From assembly GCA_013203755.1 (NCBI GenBank), contig JABMPI010000138.1, positions 1 through 7,239 on the forward strand: a DNA stretch of 7,239 bases, in the 5' to 3' direction. This document shows, piece after piece, positions 1 through 6,441 of this stretch (position 1 is the stretch's first letter; every line of letters begins with the position of its first letter). The position numbers and the translations under genes were made by a program. This DNA is from Bacteroidota bacterium (GTDB taxonomy: Bacteria > Bacteroidota > Bacteroidia > Bacteroidales > Prolixibacteraceae). A model generated the notes under the pieces. The model was not told the origin of the DNA. It searched no databases and saw only the letters and a list, made by a program, of their open reading frames with translations.

Positions 1-633
1 CATTGCCATTGTCAAACCTTTAACTGCAGGTTCGAGGTCAGACTTCGCAGCTTCACTTAGGATAATTGCAGCTGTGGTAACTTCATGCAAAGCTTCTTTG
101 TTAGCCAATAATTCCGGGCGTTGCGAACCAACTTTTGTGTAGGCATCGACAATATCAGATGCAGCCTGTTTTATTCTAACACCAGTGCCGGTAATGGCAA
201 TTGAAGTCTGTTTTGCTGTGTCACCCAACCATTGTAATTGACGACCTTCTAAACCAGTTAATGCAGAGAGGTTGTCTAATCTTTCCTCGAATTCCATTGC
301 AGCCTGTGCAGCTTTGCGCAATCCCATAACAAGAGCCATTACTGCAGCTACAGCAGCCATGGCGCCAGACATATATTTGTTTGCTTTTTCTGCAGCACGA
401 CTAAGGCTAAACCAGCCCTGTTGTGTTTTGCGAAGGTCTGCCTGGTGTTTGTTCATGATTCCCCGGAGCGCAGCAATCCTTTTTCCCTGGGCAACATACT
501 CTTTGCTACCGATAATCATTCGGTTCTGAGCCTGTTGCATTTTCATCATTTCCTTTCGGATGGAAGCAATGTCGTTACGAACTTCTTTGTCGTTGATGTA
601 TAGATTGATTCGTCTGGTGTACCTATCGGCCAT
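1..633 (-). CDS. Phage tail tape measure protein, N-terminal part (runs off the left edge)
   Basis: The reading frame is open from an ATG at 633 to the window edge, giving 211 codons and no stop, so the 3' part is missing. Tape measure proteins set tail length and are packed inside the tail tube. The visible part fits: a charged, Gln-rich helical stretch with coiled-coil character (about residues 15-80), then an Ala/Met-rich hydrophobic segment (about 88-104, containing SGAMAAVAAVMALVMG), then a helical region (about 115-211) resembling the start of the TP901-type tape measure core, with an amphipathic pattern around DIVDAYTKVGS and a LSEAA stretch. A TGA lies in frame ten codons upstream (661-663) and no other ATG lies between, which supports this start. 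A terminator separates it from the upstream gene, so it may have its own promoter; I found no convincing one. The family call is recognition by eye, not a search. Confidence 0.85.
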   Translation of the reverse strand, partial: MADRYTRRINLYINDKEVRNDIASIRKEMMKMQQAQNRMIIGSKEYVAQGKRIAALRGIMNKHQADLRKTQQGWFSLSRAAEKANKYMSGAMAAVAAVMALVMGLRKAAQAAMEFEERLDNLSALTGLEGRQLQWLGDTAKQTSIAITGTGVRIKQAASDIVDAYTKVGSQRPELLANKEALHEVTTAAIILSEAAKSDLEPAVKGLTMAM

Positions 634-686
634 ATCGTAATATTTCAAGCCAAAATACAGTCAGAAGGAGCGAAACGAAAGGACAC

Positions 687-715
687 AAAAAAATCACCTT
701 TGGTAGAAGGTGATT
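687..715 (-). terminator. Rho-independent terminator after the 153-aa gene
   Basis: A perfect 9-bp stem (692-700 AATCACCTT pairing with 707-715 AAGGTGATT) closes a 6-base loop. On the minus strand it is followed by a T-run, seen as seven A residues at 687-693 on the plus strand. It lies 44 bases past the TAA stop of the 153-aa gene and 54 bases before the tape measure start. On the plus strand no T-run follows, so it acts in one direction only. It implies either a new promoter for the tape measure gene or attenuated read-through into it. Confidence 0.75.
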
Positions 716-758
716 GCTATAAAAAAGGGAAATATTTTAAAACCTTTATCAAATTGTA

Positions 759-1220
759 TTACTTGATATGAAGTTTAGTTGCATTTAAAGCGGCATTGGC
801 ATTTAAGACAGCGATATCATCGGCAAGTTTAGGGACATGGATATTGAGTACTGCATTAAACCAAGGGGCTGGATTCCTTGGAGCTGACATAGAACCTTTA
901 GCAGTACGGGTAACAGTAGCACCATTGATTTCCCAACCACGGCCGACACCTTTATGAACAAAAACACCGTGACGTTCAAAGGAGAAGGACACCAGTTCGG
1001 TTACTCCCATTTTTTTCCCTAAACGAGTTGTAATGCTGTCTGCCAGTTTACCTTCCATCCTTCCTTTCCTCATTACAAACGAAGTGCTTTTTCCACCATC
1101 AAAAATACGAGCAGAATTTTTTAAGGCACGTTTTACTTTTGGTGCCCATCTTTTGATTAGTTGATTTTGCTTGTTAACGTCAAAAGTGTTAACGGTGTTG
1201 GAAAGATTTAAGGATTCCAT
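759..1220 (-). CDS. Phage neck or tail-completion protein candidate (HK97 gp10-like position)
   Basis: This is a 153-aa basic protein, rich in Lys/Arg in its first 70 residues, starting at the ATG at 1220. It overlaps the end of the upstream 166-aa gene by 13 bases, which suggests translational coupling. A central stretch with SFSFERHGVFVHKGVGRGWE (about 78-97) and a later PAPWFNAVLN (about 117-126) resemble the layout of HK97 gp10-type head-tail joining proteins, which have a short beta region followed by an aromatic motif near the C terminus. Its place, last before the tape measure gene, fits a role in joining the tail to the neck or completing it. I recognise it as a conserved phage-type protein but cannot fix the family; tail terminator is an alternative. 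A terminator follows its stop. Confidence 0.5.
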   Translation of the reverse strand: MESLNLSNTVNTFDVNKQNQLIKRWAPKVKRALKNSARIFDGGKSTSFVMRKGRMEGKLADSITTRLGKKMGVTELVSFSFERHGVFVHKGVGRGWEINGATVTRTAKGSMSAPRNPAPWFNAVLNIHVPKLADDIAVLNANAALNATKLHIK

Positions 1221-1708
1221 TTATCCGGGTTTATATCGTTAGTGGTGGGACTTGCAATTGAGTAGGACACACGTATTCCGACATCGTTACCAAGTTCGTT
1301 TAATATGAGAGAGGCATTAACAGATTCAAAATCAAAATTGCGAACGACAGGAACAGTTCTGGATTGTTTATCAGTTTTAATTTTCAAGATTATTTCGGTG
1401 GCAATTTCTTCCAGTTCGTCCCATTTTTGGTGGATAAGGTTGTGGTCAGAAGTATCGGAAATATGATCGAGTAAGATAAAAGCACCTTCACGGTTTTTTA
1501 ATAGATTATCGCTTTTATTGTCTGTAAATCCAAACCCATAACCTTCAAGTATGAGCATTGGAAAATTAACATCGGTACGATTAATTCCTGCGAGTACTTC
1601 ATCAATTTCCATTCTAAAGAAATGTTTTTCAGCATCGGAATGTAATATATCAACGTGTTTGCGTGCAATATTTTCGAAATAGGTAATGAGATCGCTGAAT
1701 TTAGACAT
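1208..1708 (-). CDS. Phage structural protein of unknown function, neck/tail terminator candidate
   Basis: This 166-aa protein starts at the ATG at 1708, five bases after the stop of the preceding gene, and its end overlaps the next gene by 13 bases. It is a soluble protein without a signal peptide or membrane segment. The N-terminal half is helical and acidic/basic mixed (SKFSDLITYFENIARKH), the middle carries a hydrophobic stretch MLILEGYGFGF (about 51-61), and WDELEEIATEIILKIK (about 96-111) forms a helix followed by a beta-like stretch ending in VSYSIASP. Size, alpha/beta layout and position between the portal side and the tape measure fit a tail terminator or tail-completion protein, but no diagnostic motif decides this. 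Treat the function as inferred from context only. Confidence 0.45.
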   Translation of the reverse strand: MSKFSDLITYFENIARKHVDILHSDAEKHFFRMEIDEVLAGINRTDVNFPMLILEGYGFGFTDNKSDNLLKNREGAFILLDHISDTSDHNLIHQKWDELEEIATEIILKIKTDKQSRTVPVVRNFDFESVNASLILNELGNDVGIRVSYSIASPTTNDINPDKWNP

Positions 1709-1713
1709 GGAAA

Positions 1714-2502
1714 TTATTTTTTACGTGCTTGTTTAATTTTGTTGGATAGGAAGCGCAAGATGGTATGAATAGGCAGATCAGCATATTTATTCTCATTGAC
1801 AATATCATCACCGACAATATTTTCATAAACTTTAATCCAGGAGTTGGAATCTGTTCTTTTCTTGGGTTTTTGTTTCTTGACATCTTCTGAAACTTCCGAA
1901 GTTGAATCTTGATGTGAACTGAATACCAGAGGGTAAACCTGAGTAAGCCAATCACGGATTAAGTGGTAATTGATTACGACAGCTTCTTTGGTAAGCAAGT
2001 CCAGATTATCAACGGATTTGTGGTTAATATCAATAATGTGTTCGGCAAAGCGCTGACCGAAGGGAAGGTAAGCTGCAGCGATGAATTTGTTTAAATCAGT
2101 AGTGTCAGACGATTCCTGATAATTGGTAAAATGGGTATCGATAAAAATAAACTGACCAAATGAAAGATTGTGAAGTTTGGCTTTAGGAGCATGAAGTATC
2201 GTTTGTTTGCAATCCAGCTTTTGAATGATAAAATCATTATAGGGTTTATCGGATTGGAAAGTATCAAACAAATTAATTAACTGGAATCTCTGGTAATCAT
2301 CTAATTTTTTGATCGTGCGTTTGGACAAATTTGTCATTATTGAAAGGAATTGCACATCAGAAATTGTCTGTTTCGTTAAACAGGCAATTGCAATCAACTG
2401 TTTTGGATTTGTTTCTTCCCATTTAGAAGGAAAGTTGCCAATAATATGACGGGTAAATTTCAACCATCTAAATGGTCGATATTGAATTGTTACTTTTCTC
2501 AT
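1714..2502 (-). CDS. Conserved Bacteroidota phage-type protein, function unknown
   Basis: The frame can be opened at a TTG at 2508, but the ATG at 2502 overlaps the upstream TGA stop as ATGA, the usual sign of coupling, so I choose 2502 (262 aa). The N-terminal half is helical (WEETNPKQLIAIACLTKQT near 28-46, DDYQRFQLINLFDTF near 68-82). The middle has LSFGQFIFIDTHFTNY (about 113-128) and KFIAAAYLPFGQRF (about 139-152). A polar Lys/Ser/Glu linker (about 196-219) leads to a short C-terminal domain with WIKVYENIVGDDIVNENKYAD and a basic tail ending in KIKQARKK. I know similar proteins from Bacteroidota prophages next to DUF6712-like proteins, but no role. A tail assembly chaperone or neck assembly factor is possible; the long gap to the tape measure gene argues weakly against the former. 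Confidence 0.5.
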   Translation of the reverse strand: MRKVTIQYRPFRWLKFTRHIIGNFPSKWEETNPKQLIAIACLTKQTISDVQFLSIMTNLSKRTIKKLDDYQRFQLINLFDTFQSDKPYNDFIIQKLDCKQTILHAPKAKLHNLSFGQFIFIDTHFTNYQESSDTTDLNKFIAAAYLPFGQRFAEHIIDINHKSVDNLDLLTKEAVVINYHLIRDWLTQVYPLVFSSHQDSTSEVSEDVKKQKPKKRTDSNSWIKVYENIVGDDIVNENKYADLPIHTILRFLSNKIKQARKK

Positions 2503-3485
2503 GCCCAAAATGTTTTTTTACCTGTATTATCACGATTTAGTATGGGATTGGTAGGAATTTCAAAAGTTTCCCAATCCGAAATATTGGTTGCCAGGAAGCT
2601 TTTTAAAGCATCGAGGTAAGCATTACCGATGAAGCGGTTTCTTGCGGCCAATGAAAGAATGCGTTCTTCTGTACTTGGTTGAATTAATTTGTTGTCGGGA
2701 TAATTTCCAGTTCGTTTTTCAAAATACAAACCGTTATTTCCCAAAGTAGCTCCAGTTTCTTCCATCAGAAGTGCGGAAGCTAAATATATTAGCGGTTTAC
2801 GGATATACGGAAGTATAGCAGTAATCTTAGCCGGAACTTGATCTGCAATCATACCGGTTTTAATTTCCTGATATATTGTATCACCCAAAACGAATTTGAT
2901 GGTTGTATCTTCAACAAAGGAGATATGAGGTTTTAGATTTAGAAATGTTAATCTGCTACCAAATAAATTAAACGGAATTTTTTCTACAATACTTACAGTT
3001 GGAAGGAAACTCTCTTTTATTTCAGTCCAGTTGGCTGTAGCTTTAAATTCGGAAAAATGCTGAATATTATTTTCTATAAAGACAAGAATTGTATCCAACG
3101 AGTTAAAGCCAGCATCACTGAAATATTGTTTTAAATTATCTTCCTGATATTTATAAAGACCTTTTTTATGCTCTGTTTCCAAGCGTTGAAACCCTGCATC
3201 GGTAGCTGAAATGTTTAGAAAATCGTAACCTACAAAGTAGGCAAGATGGATTAAGGAGTGCTGCACCTTTTCTAACAGGGATTGCATTGCTTCCTGAACT
3301 TCCGTAGGCTCTGCAATTGGCAAGGCATCATAAAATTCCTCTAATTCATCATACATTACATCACCAAGCAGGGATTTAATGTATTTATTTTCTGCGTTTG
3401 CGATATGAGGTTTTAACCTGTTGAAGTCATTTCCTACGCCAATGGGTAGGAAAGTTTTTATTTCGGCAATAGTTTTAAAAAGCAT
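2499..3485 (-). CDS. DUF6712-like phage protein with an internal duplication, head-tail connector candidate
   Basis: The 328-aa protein starts at the ATG at 3485, which shares one base with the upstream TAA (TAATG), and its TGA overlaps the next ATG. It resembles DUF6712 proteins, which I associate with Bacteroidota phages and prophages. It is built from two copies of one helical module about 160 residues long. LKPHI at 24-28 recurs at 184-188; LLGDVMYDEL at 39-48 matches VLGDTIYQEI at 199-208; LIHLA at 78-82 matches LIYLA at 232-236; and FIENNIQHFSEF at 136-147 matches FLATNISDWETF at 297-308. Coming straight after the portal-like gene, it could be a head-tail connector; that role is inferred from position. 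There is no signal peptide or membrane segment. Confidence 0.6.
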   Translation of the reverse strand: MLFKTIAEIKTFLPIGVGNDFNRLKPHIANAENKYIKSLLGDVMYDELEEFYDALPIAEPTEVQEAMQSLLEKVQHSLIHLAYFVGYDFLNISATDAGFQRLETEHKKGLYKYQEDNLKQYFSDAGFNSLDTILVFIENNIQHFSEFKATANWTEIKESFLPTVSIVEKIPFNLFGSRLTFLNLKPHISFVEDTTIKFVLGDTIYQEIKTGMIADQVPAKITAILPYIRKPLIYLASALLMEETGATLGNNGLYFEKRTGNYPDNKLIQPSTEERILSLAARNRFIGNAYLDALKSFLATNISDWETFEIPTNPILNRDNTGKKTFWA

Positions 3486-4843
3486 TAGCTAAGTGTTTTT
3501 TGTGTTCCGGAACCGGTATCTAAAGTTGTAAGAATTGTATTTCTGAATCTCCATTCAATGTTTGGGTCTGCACCATTAAAACGGATAAATGTTTCCAATG
3601 GATCAAGAATATTCTGACGGTCTAACCAGGCATTTGCGATGTTAACCAAAAATGCTTCACGGATATTTGAGCCACCTTGATTTCCGGCATAAGTTCCACC
3701 AGGCATTCCGGCACCCAATACGTTTGGGTTAAGCATTAAGCTAAAAAGTATTTCAGAGTTGGCAGCCGCACTGGTAACCAGGTTTTGTGTGTTATCGAGT
3801 TTGTTGGCCAGAGGTTCAATTATCCATTGTTCTTCTGTTTTACCGTTGTTCGGATTTATTTCGAACATTGTAAAAATTGGTTTACTGGCGTTCTCGTTAC
3901 CACAAAGGTTTGTTTCGATTGTGTCCATGTAGTCAGTAATAGCCGCTTCACGTAATTTGGTGGTAGCATATGAAGTTGCAGGGAATTTTTTATCCCAAAA
4001 AGCATATGGAATTTGAACGTGCCATTTCCAGGTAATTTGATTTTCGTAAGCTTTTTTCAGAAATGCAGGGATGGAAAGAGCAATTTCTACCCATCCCGAA
4101 AGATAGGCACTGTACCAAACAGGAGCGCTGTAATATTCATTATTGCTCCAACTGTCTTTAATGGTGTGGACAAAGCTTTTGCCTTTTATTTTATTTCCCC
4201 ATTTTCTTCTCTGTAAATCTGCCAATGGATCGTATTCGTCCAAAACATCAAAAGTGGAGTATTCAGCTTTCGAAGGATTCTCAGGCCATTTGCCCGAAGT
4301 AATACATTTATTGATAACACCTGTGTTATCGGCCATGGATAACCGGGCATATAAAGCATTTATGGTGTTTAATCCTACCATTTTAGAACCATCGGCAGAT
4401 GGGATCATTTGTACAAAAGCGCATCCGAATTTCATATAGTCGCGTACAGCTTTTTCCATGTAGCGGCGTACTATTCTACTTTTTGCAAATTGATTGATGT
4501 TGGTGTCTTTTACGATTTCAAGTTTTTCATTTCCTTTATCATCATATCCAACAACTTTTACCGGATAAATTCCCTGACCAATTGTAAAATTGCGAATGAA
4601 TTTAAGACCTGAATTCAGCACACCAACTTTATTAATGATGGTATTGGCATCTCTGGGAAAGGTATTCCCTGCACCCCAATCGGAAACATCAATGTTATCG
4701 ATTGAAGTTTTATCTTTTTCCGGATCTTTGGGCTGGGCCATATTGAGCTTTTTGTCAGGCGTTCCGGTAGTAGTCATTAACGCTCCGCGAGTACCATACC
4801 CAATCAGTGGTGCACCAGCTTTATTGAATAATATATCTGCCAT
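3485..4843 (-). CDS. Phage portal-like protein
   Basis: The 452-aa protein begins at the ATG at 4843, which shares one base with the TAA of the 92-aa gene. Portal proteins form the ring at the capsid vertex through which DNA is packaged and to which the neck attaches. Features that fit: an N-terminal extended region, a helical stretch with MEKAVRDYMKFGCAFVQMIP (about 128-147), where portals carry the residues leading into the wing, an aromatic middle part (YYSAPVWYSAYLSGWVEIAL, about 237-256) and a C-terminal region with GGSNIREAFLVNIANAWLDR (about 390-409) followed by ILDPLETFIRF, resembling the stem and clip helices near the end of portals. The length is usual for the family. It is divergent, and the call rests on overall pattern plus its place at the head of a phage structural run; another minor head protein is the alternative. 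Confidence 0.6.
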   Translation of the reverse strand: MADILFNKAGAPLIGYGTRGALMTTTGTPDKKLNMAQPKDPEKDKTSIDNIDVSDWGAGNTFPRDANTIINKVGVLNSGLKFIRNFTIGQGIYPVKVVGYDDKGNEKLEIVKDTNINQFAKSRIVRRYMEKAVRDYMKFGCAFVQMIPSADGSKMVGLNTINALYARLSMADNTGVINKCITSGKWPENPSKAEYSTFDVLDEYDPLADLQRRKWGNKIKGKSFVHTIKDSWSNNEYYSAPVWYSAYLSGWVEIALSIPAFLKKAYENQITWKWHVQIPYAFWDKKFPATSYATTKLREAAITDYMDTIETNLCGNENASKPIFTMFEINPNNGKTEEQWIIEPLANKLDNTQNLVTSAAANSEILFSLMLNPNVLGAGMPGGTYAGNQGGSNIREAFLVNIANAWLDRQNILDPLETFIRFNGADPNIEWRFRNTILTTLDTGSGTQKTLS

Positions 4844-5121
4844 TATAAAATAATTTTTTTACCATTCCATTCCAGGATGCCATCAATAGAAACAGGATAA
4901 GGGTGTCCAACCCGGTTCCCTTTTTCATCTACTGGCATGACACCACGTAATCGATTCTTTTTAAGGTTGCATGTTAAGCCACAGGCGACAGCTGCAGGGA
5001 CGAATACGATTTCACCATCATTCTTCACGAATTTGATGGAGAATACAACCTGGTTTCCATCGGGTGTTTCTTTGATGTCGAATTCACGTAACATCAGGTT
5101 TCTTCGGATTGTAGTTACCAT
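4843..5121 (-). CDS. Small phage-type protein of unknown function, first gene of the structural run
   Basis: A 92-aa protein starting at the ATG at 5121, preceded on the minus strand by a purine-rich AAAGAAAGG that could act as a weak ribosome binding site. It is predicted to be mostly beta strand: alternating hydrophobic residues in NQVVFSIKFVKNDGEIVFVP (about 23-42), a short Cys-containing stretch (AACGL..C near 45-51), a basic patch KKNRLRG (54-60), and a C-terminal part with GHPYPVSIDGILEWNGKKI. No signal peptide or membrane segment is present. Its stop shares a base with the start of the portal-like gene, so the two are probably coupled. I do not recognise a named family; the conserved-looking pattern and position suggest a small head or assembly protein. 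Confidence 0.55.
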   Translation of the reverse strand: MVTTIRRNLMLREFDIKETPDGNQVVFSIKFVKNDGEIVFVPAAVACGLTCNLKKNRLRGVMPVDEKGNRVGHPYPVSIDGILEWNGKKIIL

Positions 5122-5138
5122 TTGCCTTTCTTTTGATT

Positions 5139-5169
5139 CAAAGCTATGGCAGAGGAGAAGGAATGGAAA
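5139..5169 (-). promoter_or_regulatory. Bacteroidota-type promoter candidate for the structural run
   Basis: On the minus strand, TAGCTTTG at 5146-5139 matches the Bacteroidota -7 consensus TAnnTTTG exactly. A TTTC at 5169-5166 stands 19 bases upstream, in the window expected for the -33 TTTG element but with one mismatch. Transcription would start near 5134, leaving a leader of about 13 bases before the ATG of the 92-aa gene. The 142-base gap in which it lies holds no gene and no clear terminator for the upstream membrane protein gene. Confidence 0.4.
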
Positions 5170-5263
5170 GGACAGAAAAGAACAGCCGCTTTTGTAACAT
5201 TCAGAGAAGTGATTAATGTTTTGAGGTGGAGTTTGGAGTGGAGGTGTTACTCTGAAAAAGAAA

Positions 5264-6391
5264 CTAAATAACTGATTGGGTATAATCTATTATTTTCTTA
5301 ATTATAAATATGTATGGAGCAAATCCTATCAACATATATATAAGTGCGTATTTAAAATTAACATAAAAATTAGAAAGAATCACTGGAACTAATATATTCA
5401 TAACAAAAATGAACACTATTGCATAAAATAGAAATCTGTTATTTAAGGCTGATACCATGTATTCGAGTGACTTTATTTTGAAATTTAATTTATTAATTTC
5501 AAAATTATAAGTGTCAAGAATGTGTCGCATGTTTTCATATAACTTACTAAAAATCATTCGTTCATTTTTTGTTTCCTGGATTAATTCTTCGTAATAATCA
5601 ATGTGAGATTTGTTGTTCGACCGAGGATTTATTAGCTGATCATTTTTTAATGAATCAAGTTTAGAATTTACCCAAATAGGACTTTCCCCATTTCTACGAT
5701 TTAAGAAGGTGCCTTCAGAACAAAAAAGAATCATATTAATGTCAATTTTCATTGTGAGTAATTCTGAGAGAACCAATGCCCTAATAAAATCATCAATTTT
5801 CTTATACAACTTCATGCTAAAAGGCACATAATTTTGCCCTCTATATATCTGATCGGTTTCTTCGATGGGTAAATTTAGAATAGGATTGCTACATATCAAG
5901 TTTATTAATTTAAGGGTATCTGTATATTCCATCACTTTAAGGGTTAACCTTTGCAAAGTAAAATAATTCAAATTTCTTTTTTCATAATCAGCACTGGTAA
6001 ATAATGCTTTCATAGTAATTGCGAAGGATATTTTATCTATGTTAATGGTATCATTTTTATAATATTGAGGATAATCTTTATAAGAAGTCTTTCCTGGAAT
6101 TATACTGTCCATTTCACTTAACATATGATTAAACTCAAGATCTCTGTTAAGTTTAATTTGATGTATTTGTGGTATAAAATATGCTGTAATAGCTATGTAA
6201 AAAGCTATTATAACAGTAAGGAAATTTAAATTAATTGACAATGTATTCTGAAATATTTGCTTTGAATCACCCTGTAGGTTCTTAAATACTAATGAAATAT
6301 GTATTAGTTGCTTATTGACTTTTACCCAGATATTTATAAAAAATATTTTAACCAAACGAAAAAAGATTTGTATGCGTCTTAAAAATCCCAT
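5264..6391 (-). CDS. Predicted three-pass membrane protein, unknown function, cargo candidate
   Basis: The 375-aa product starts at the ATG at 6391 and ends with TAG. I recognise no family. A basic, aromatic N-terminal segment (about 1-40) precedes a first membrane helix (about 53-73, NLNFLTVIIAFYIAITAYFI). A soluble domain of about 245 residues follows, ending in a likely coiled coil (about 265-315, rich in Glu, Lys and Asn). Two closely spaced membrane helices (about 319-341 and 347-366) close the protein. The DNA is much more AT-rich than the structural genes: 5341-5400 has 13 G/C in 60, against 30 in 60 at 3661-3720. It sits alone, with a terminator upstream and a promoter candidate downstream, as lysogenic-conversion (moron) genes often do. 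Immunity, exclusion or a signalling role is possible but unproven. Confidence 0.6.
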   Translation of the reverse strand: MGFLRRIQIFFRLVKIFFINIWVKVNKQLIHISLVFKNLQGDSKQIFQNTLSINLNFLTVIIAFYIAITAYFIPQIHQIKLNRDLEFNHMLSEMDSIIPGKTSYKDYPQYYKNDTINIDKISFAITMKALFTSADYEKRNLNYFTLQRLTLKVMEYTDTLKLINLICSNPILNLPIEETDQIYRGQNYVPFSMKLYKKIDDFIRALVLSELLTMKIDINMILFCSEGTFLNRRNGESPIWVNSKLDSLKNDQLINPRSNNKSHIDYYEELIQETKNERMIFSKLYENMRHILDTYNFEINKLNFKIKSLEYMVSALNNRFLFYAIVFIFVMNILVPVILSNFYVNFKYALIYMLIGFAPYIFIIKKIIDYTQSVI

Positions 6392-6415
6392 TTACAAATT
6401 TAACAAAAAAACGAC

Positions 6416-6441
6416 CAAAAAAATCCCGGGTATCCGGGATT
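6416..6441 (-). terminator. Rho-independent terminator overlapping the stop of the methylase-like gene
   Basis: A perfect 8-bp GC-rich stem (6422-6429 AATCCCGG with 6434-6441 CCGGGATT) has a 4-base loop. On the minus strand a T-run follows (A residues at 6417-6423 on the plus strand), with a second T-run a few bases further (6405-6411). The TAA stop of the methylase-like gene (6442-6440) lies in the outer edge of the stem, so a terminating ribosome would cover it. No T-run follows on the plus strand. Confidence 0.8.

Noticed and set aside
272..603. Two short plus-strand frames opposite the tape measure gene
   Set aside because: They are antisense to a clear tape measure coding frame that runs to the window edge.
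1701..1955. An 84-codon minus-strand frame inside the 262-aa gene
   Set aside because: It is fully contained in another frame of a better-supported gene, and its product has no coherent pattern.
4143..4439. Plus-strand open frames opposite the portal-like gene (for example 4143-4439 and 4590-4853)
   Set aside because: They lie antisense to a longer, well-patterned coding frame, overlap one another, and their products show no recognisable domain.
5199..5263. TTCAGAG and CTCTGAA pair in the gap after the membrane protein gene
   Set aside because: Seven bases pairing across a loop of about 45 with no T-run is too weak to call a terminator or operator.
6395..6402. TAAATTTG on the minus strand just before the membrane protein gene, matching the -7 consensus
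   Set aside because: The nearest TTTG is only 13 bases upstream, and the transcript would begin at the start codon itself. In such AT-rich DNA the match is likely chance, though a leaderless transcript is not excluded.
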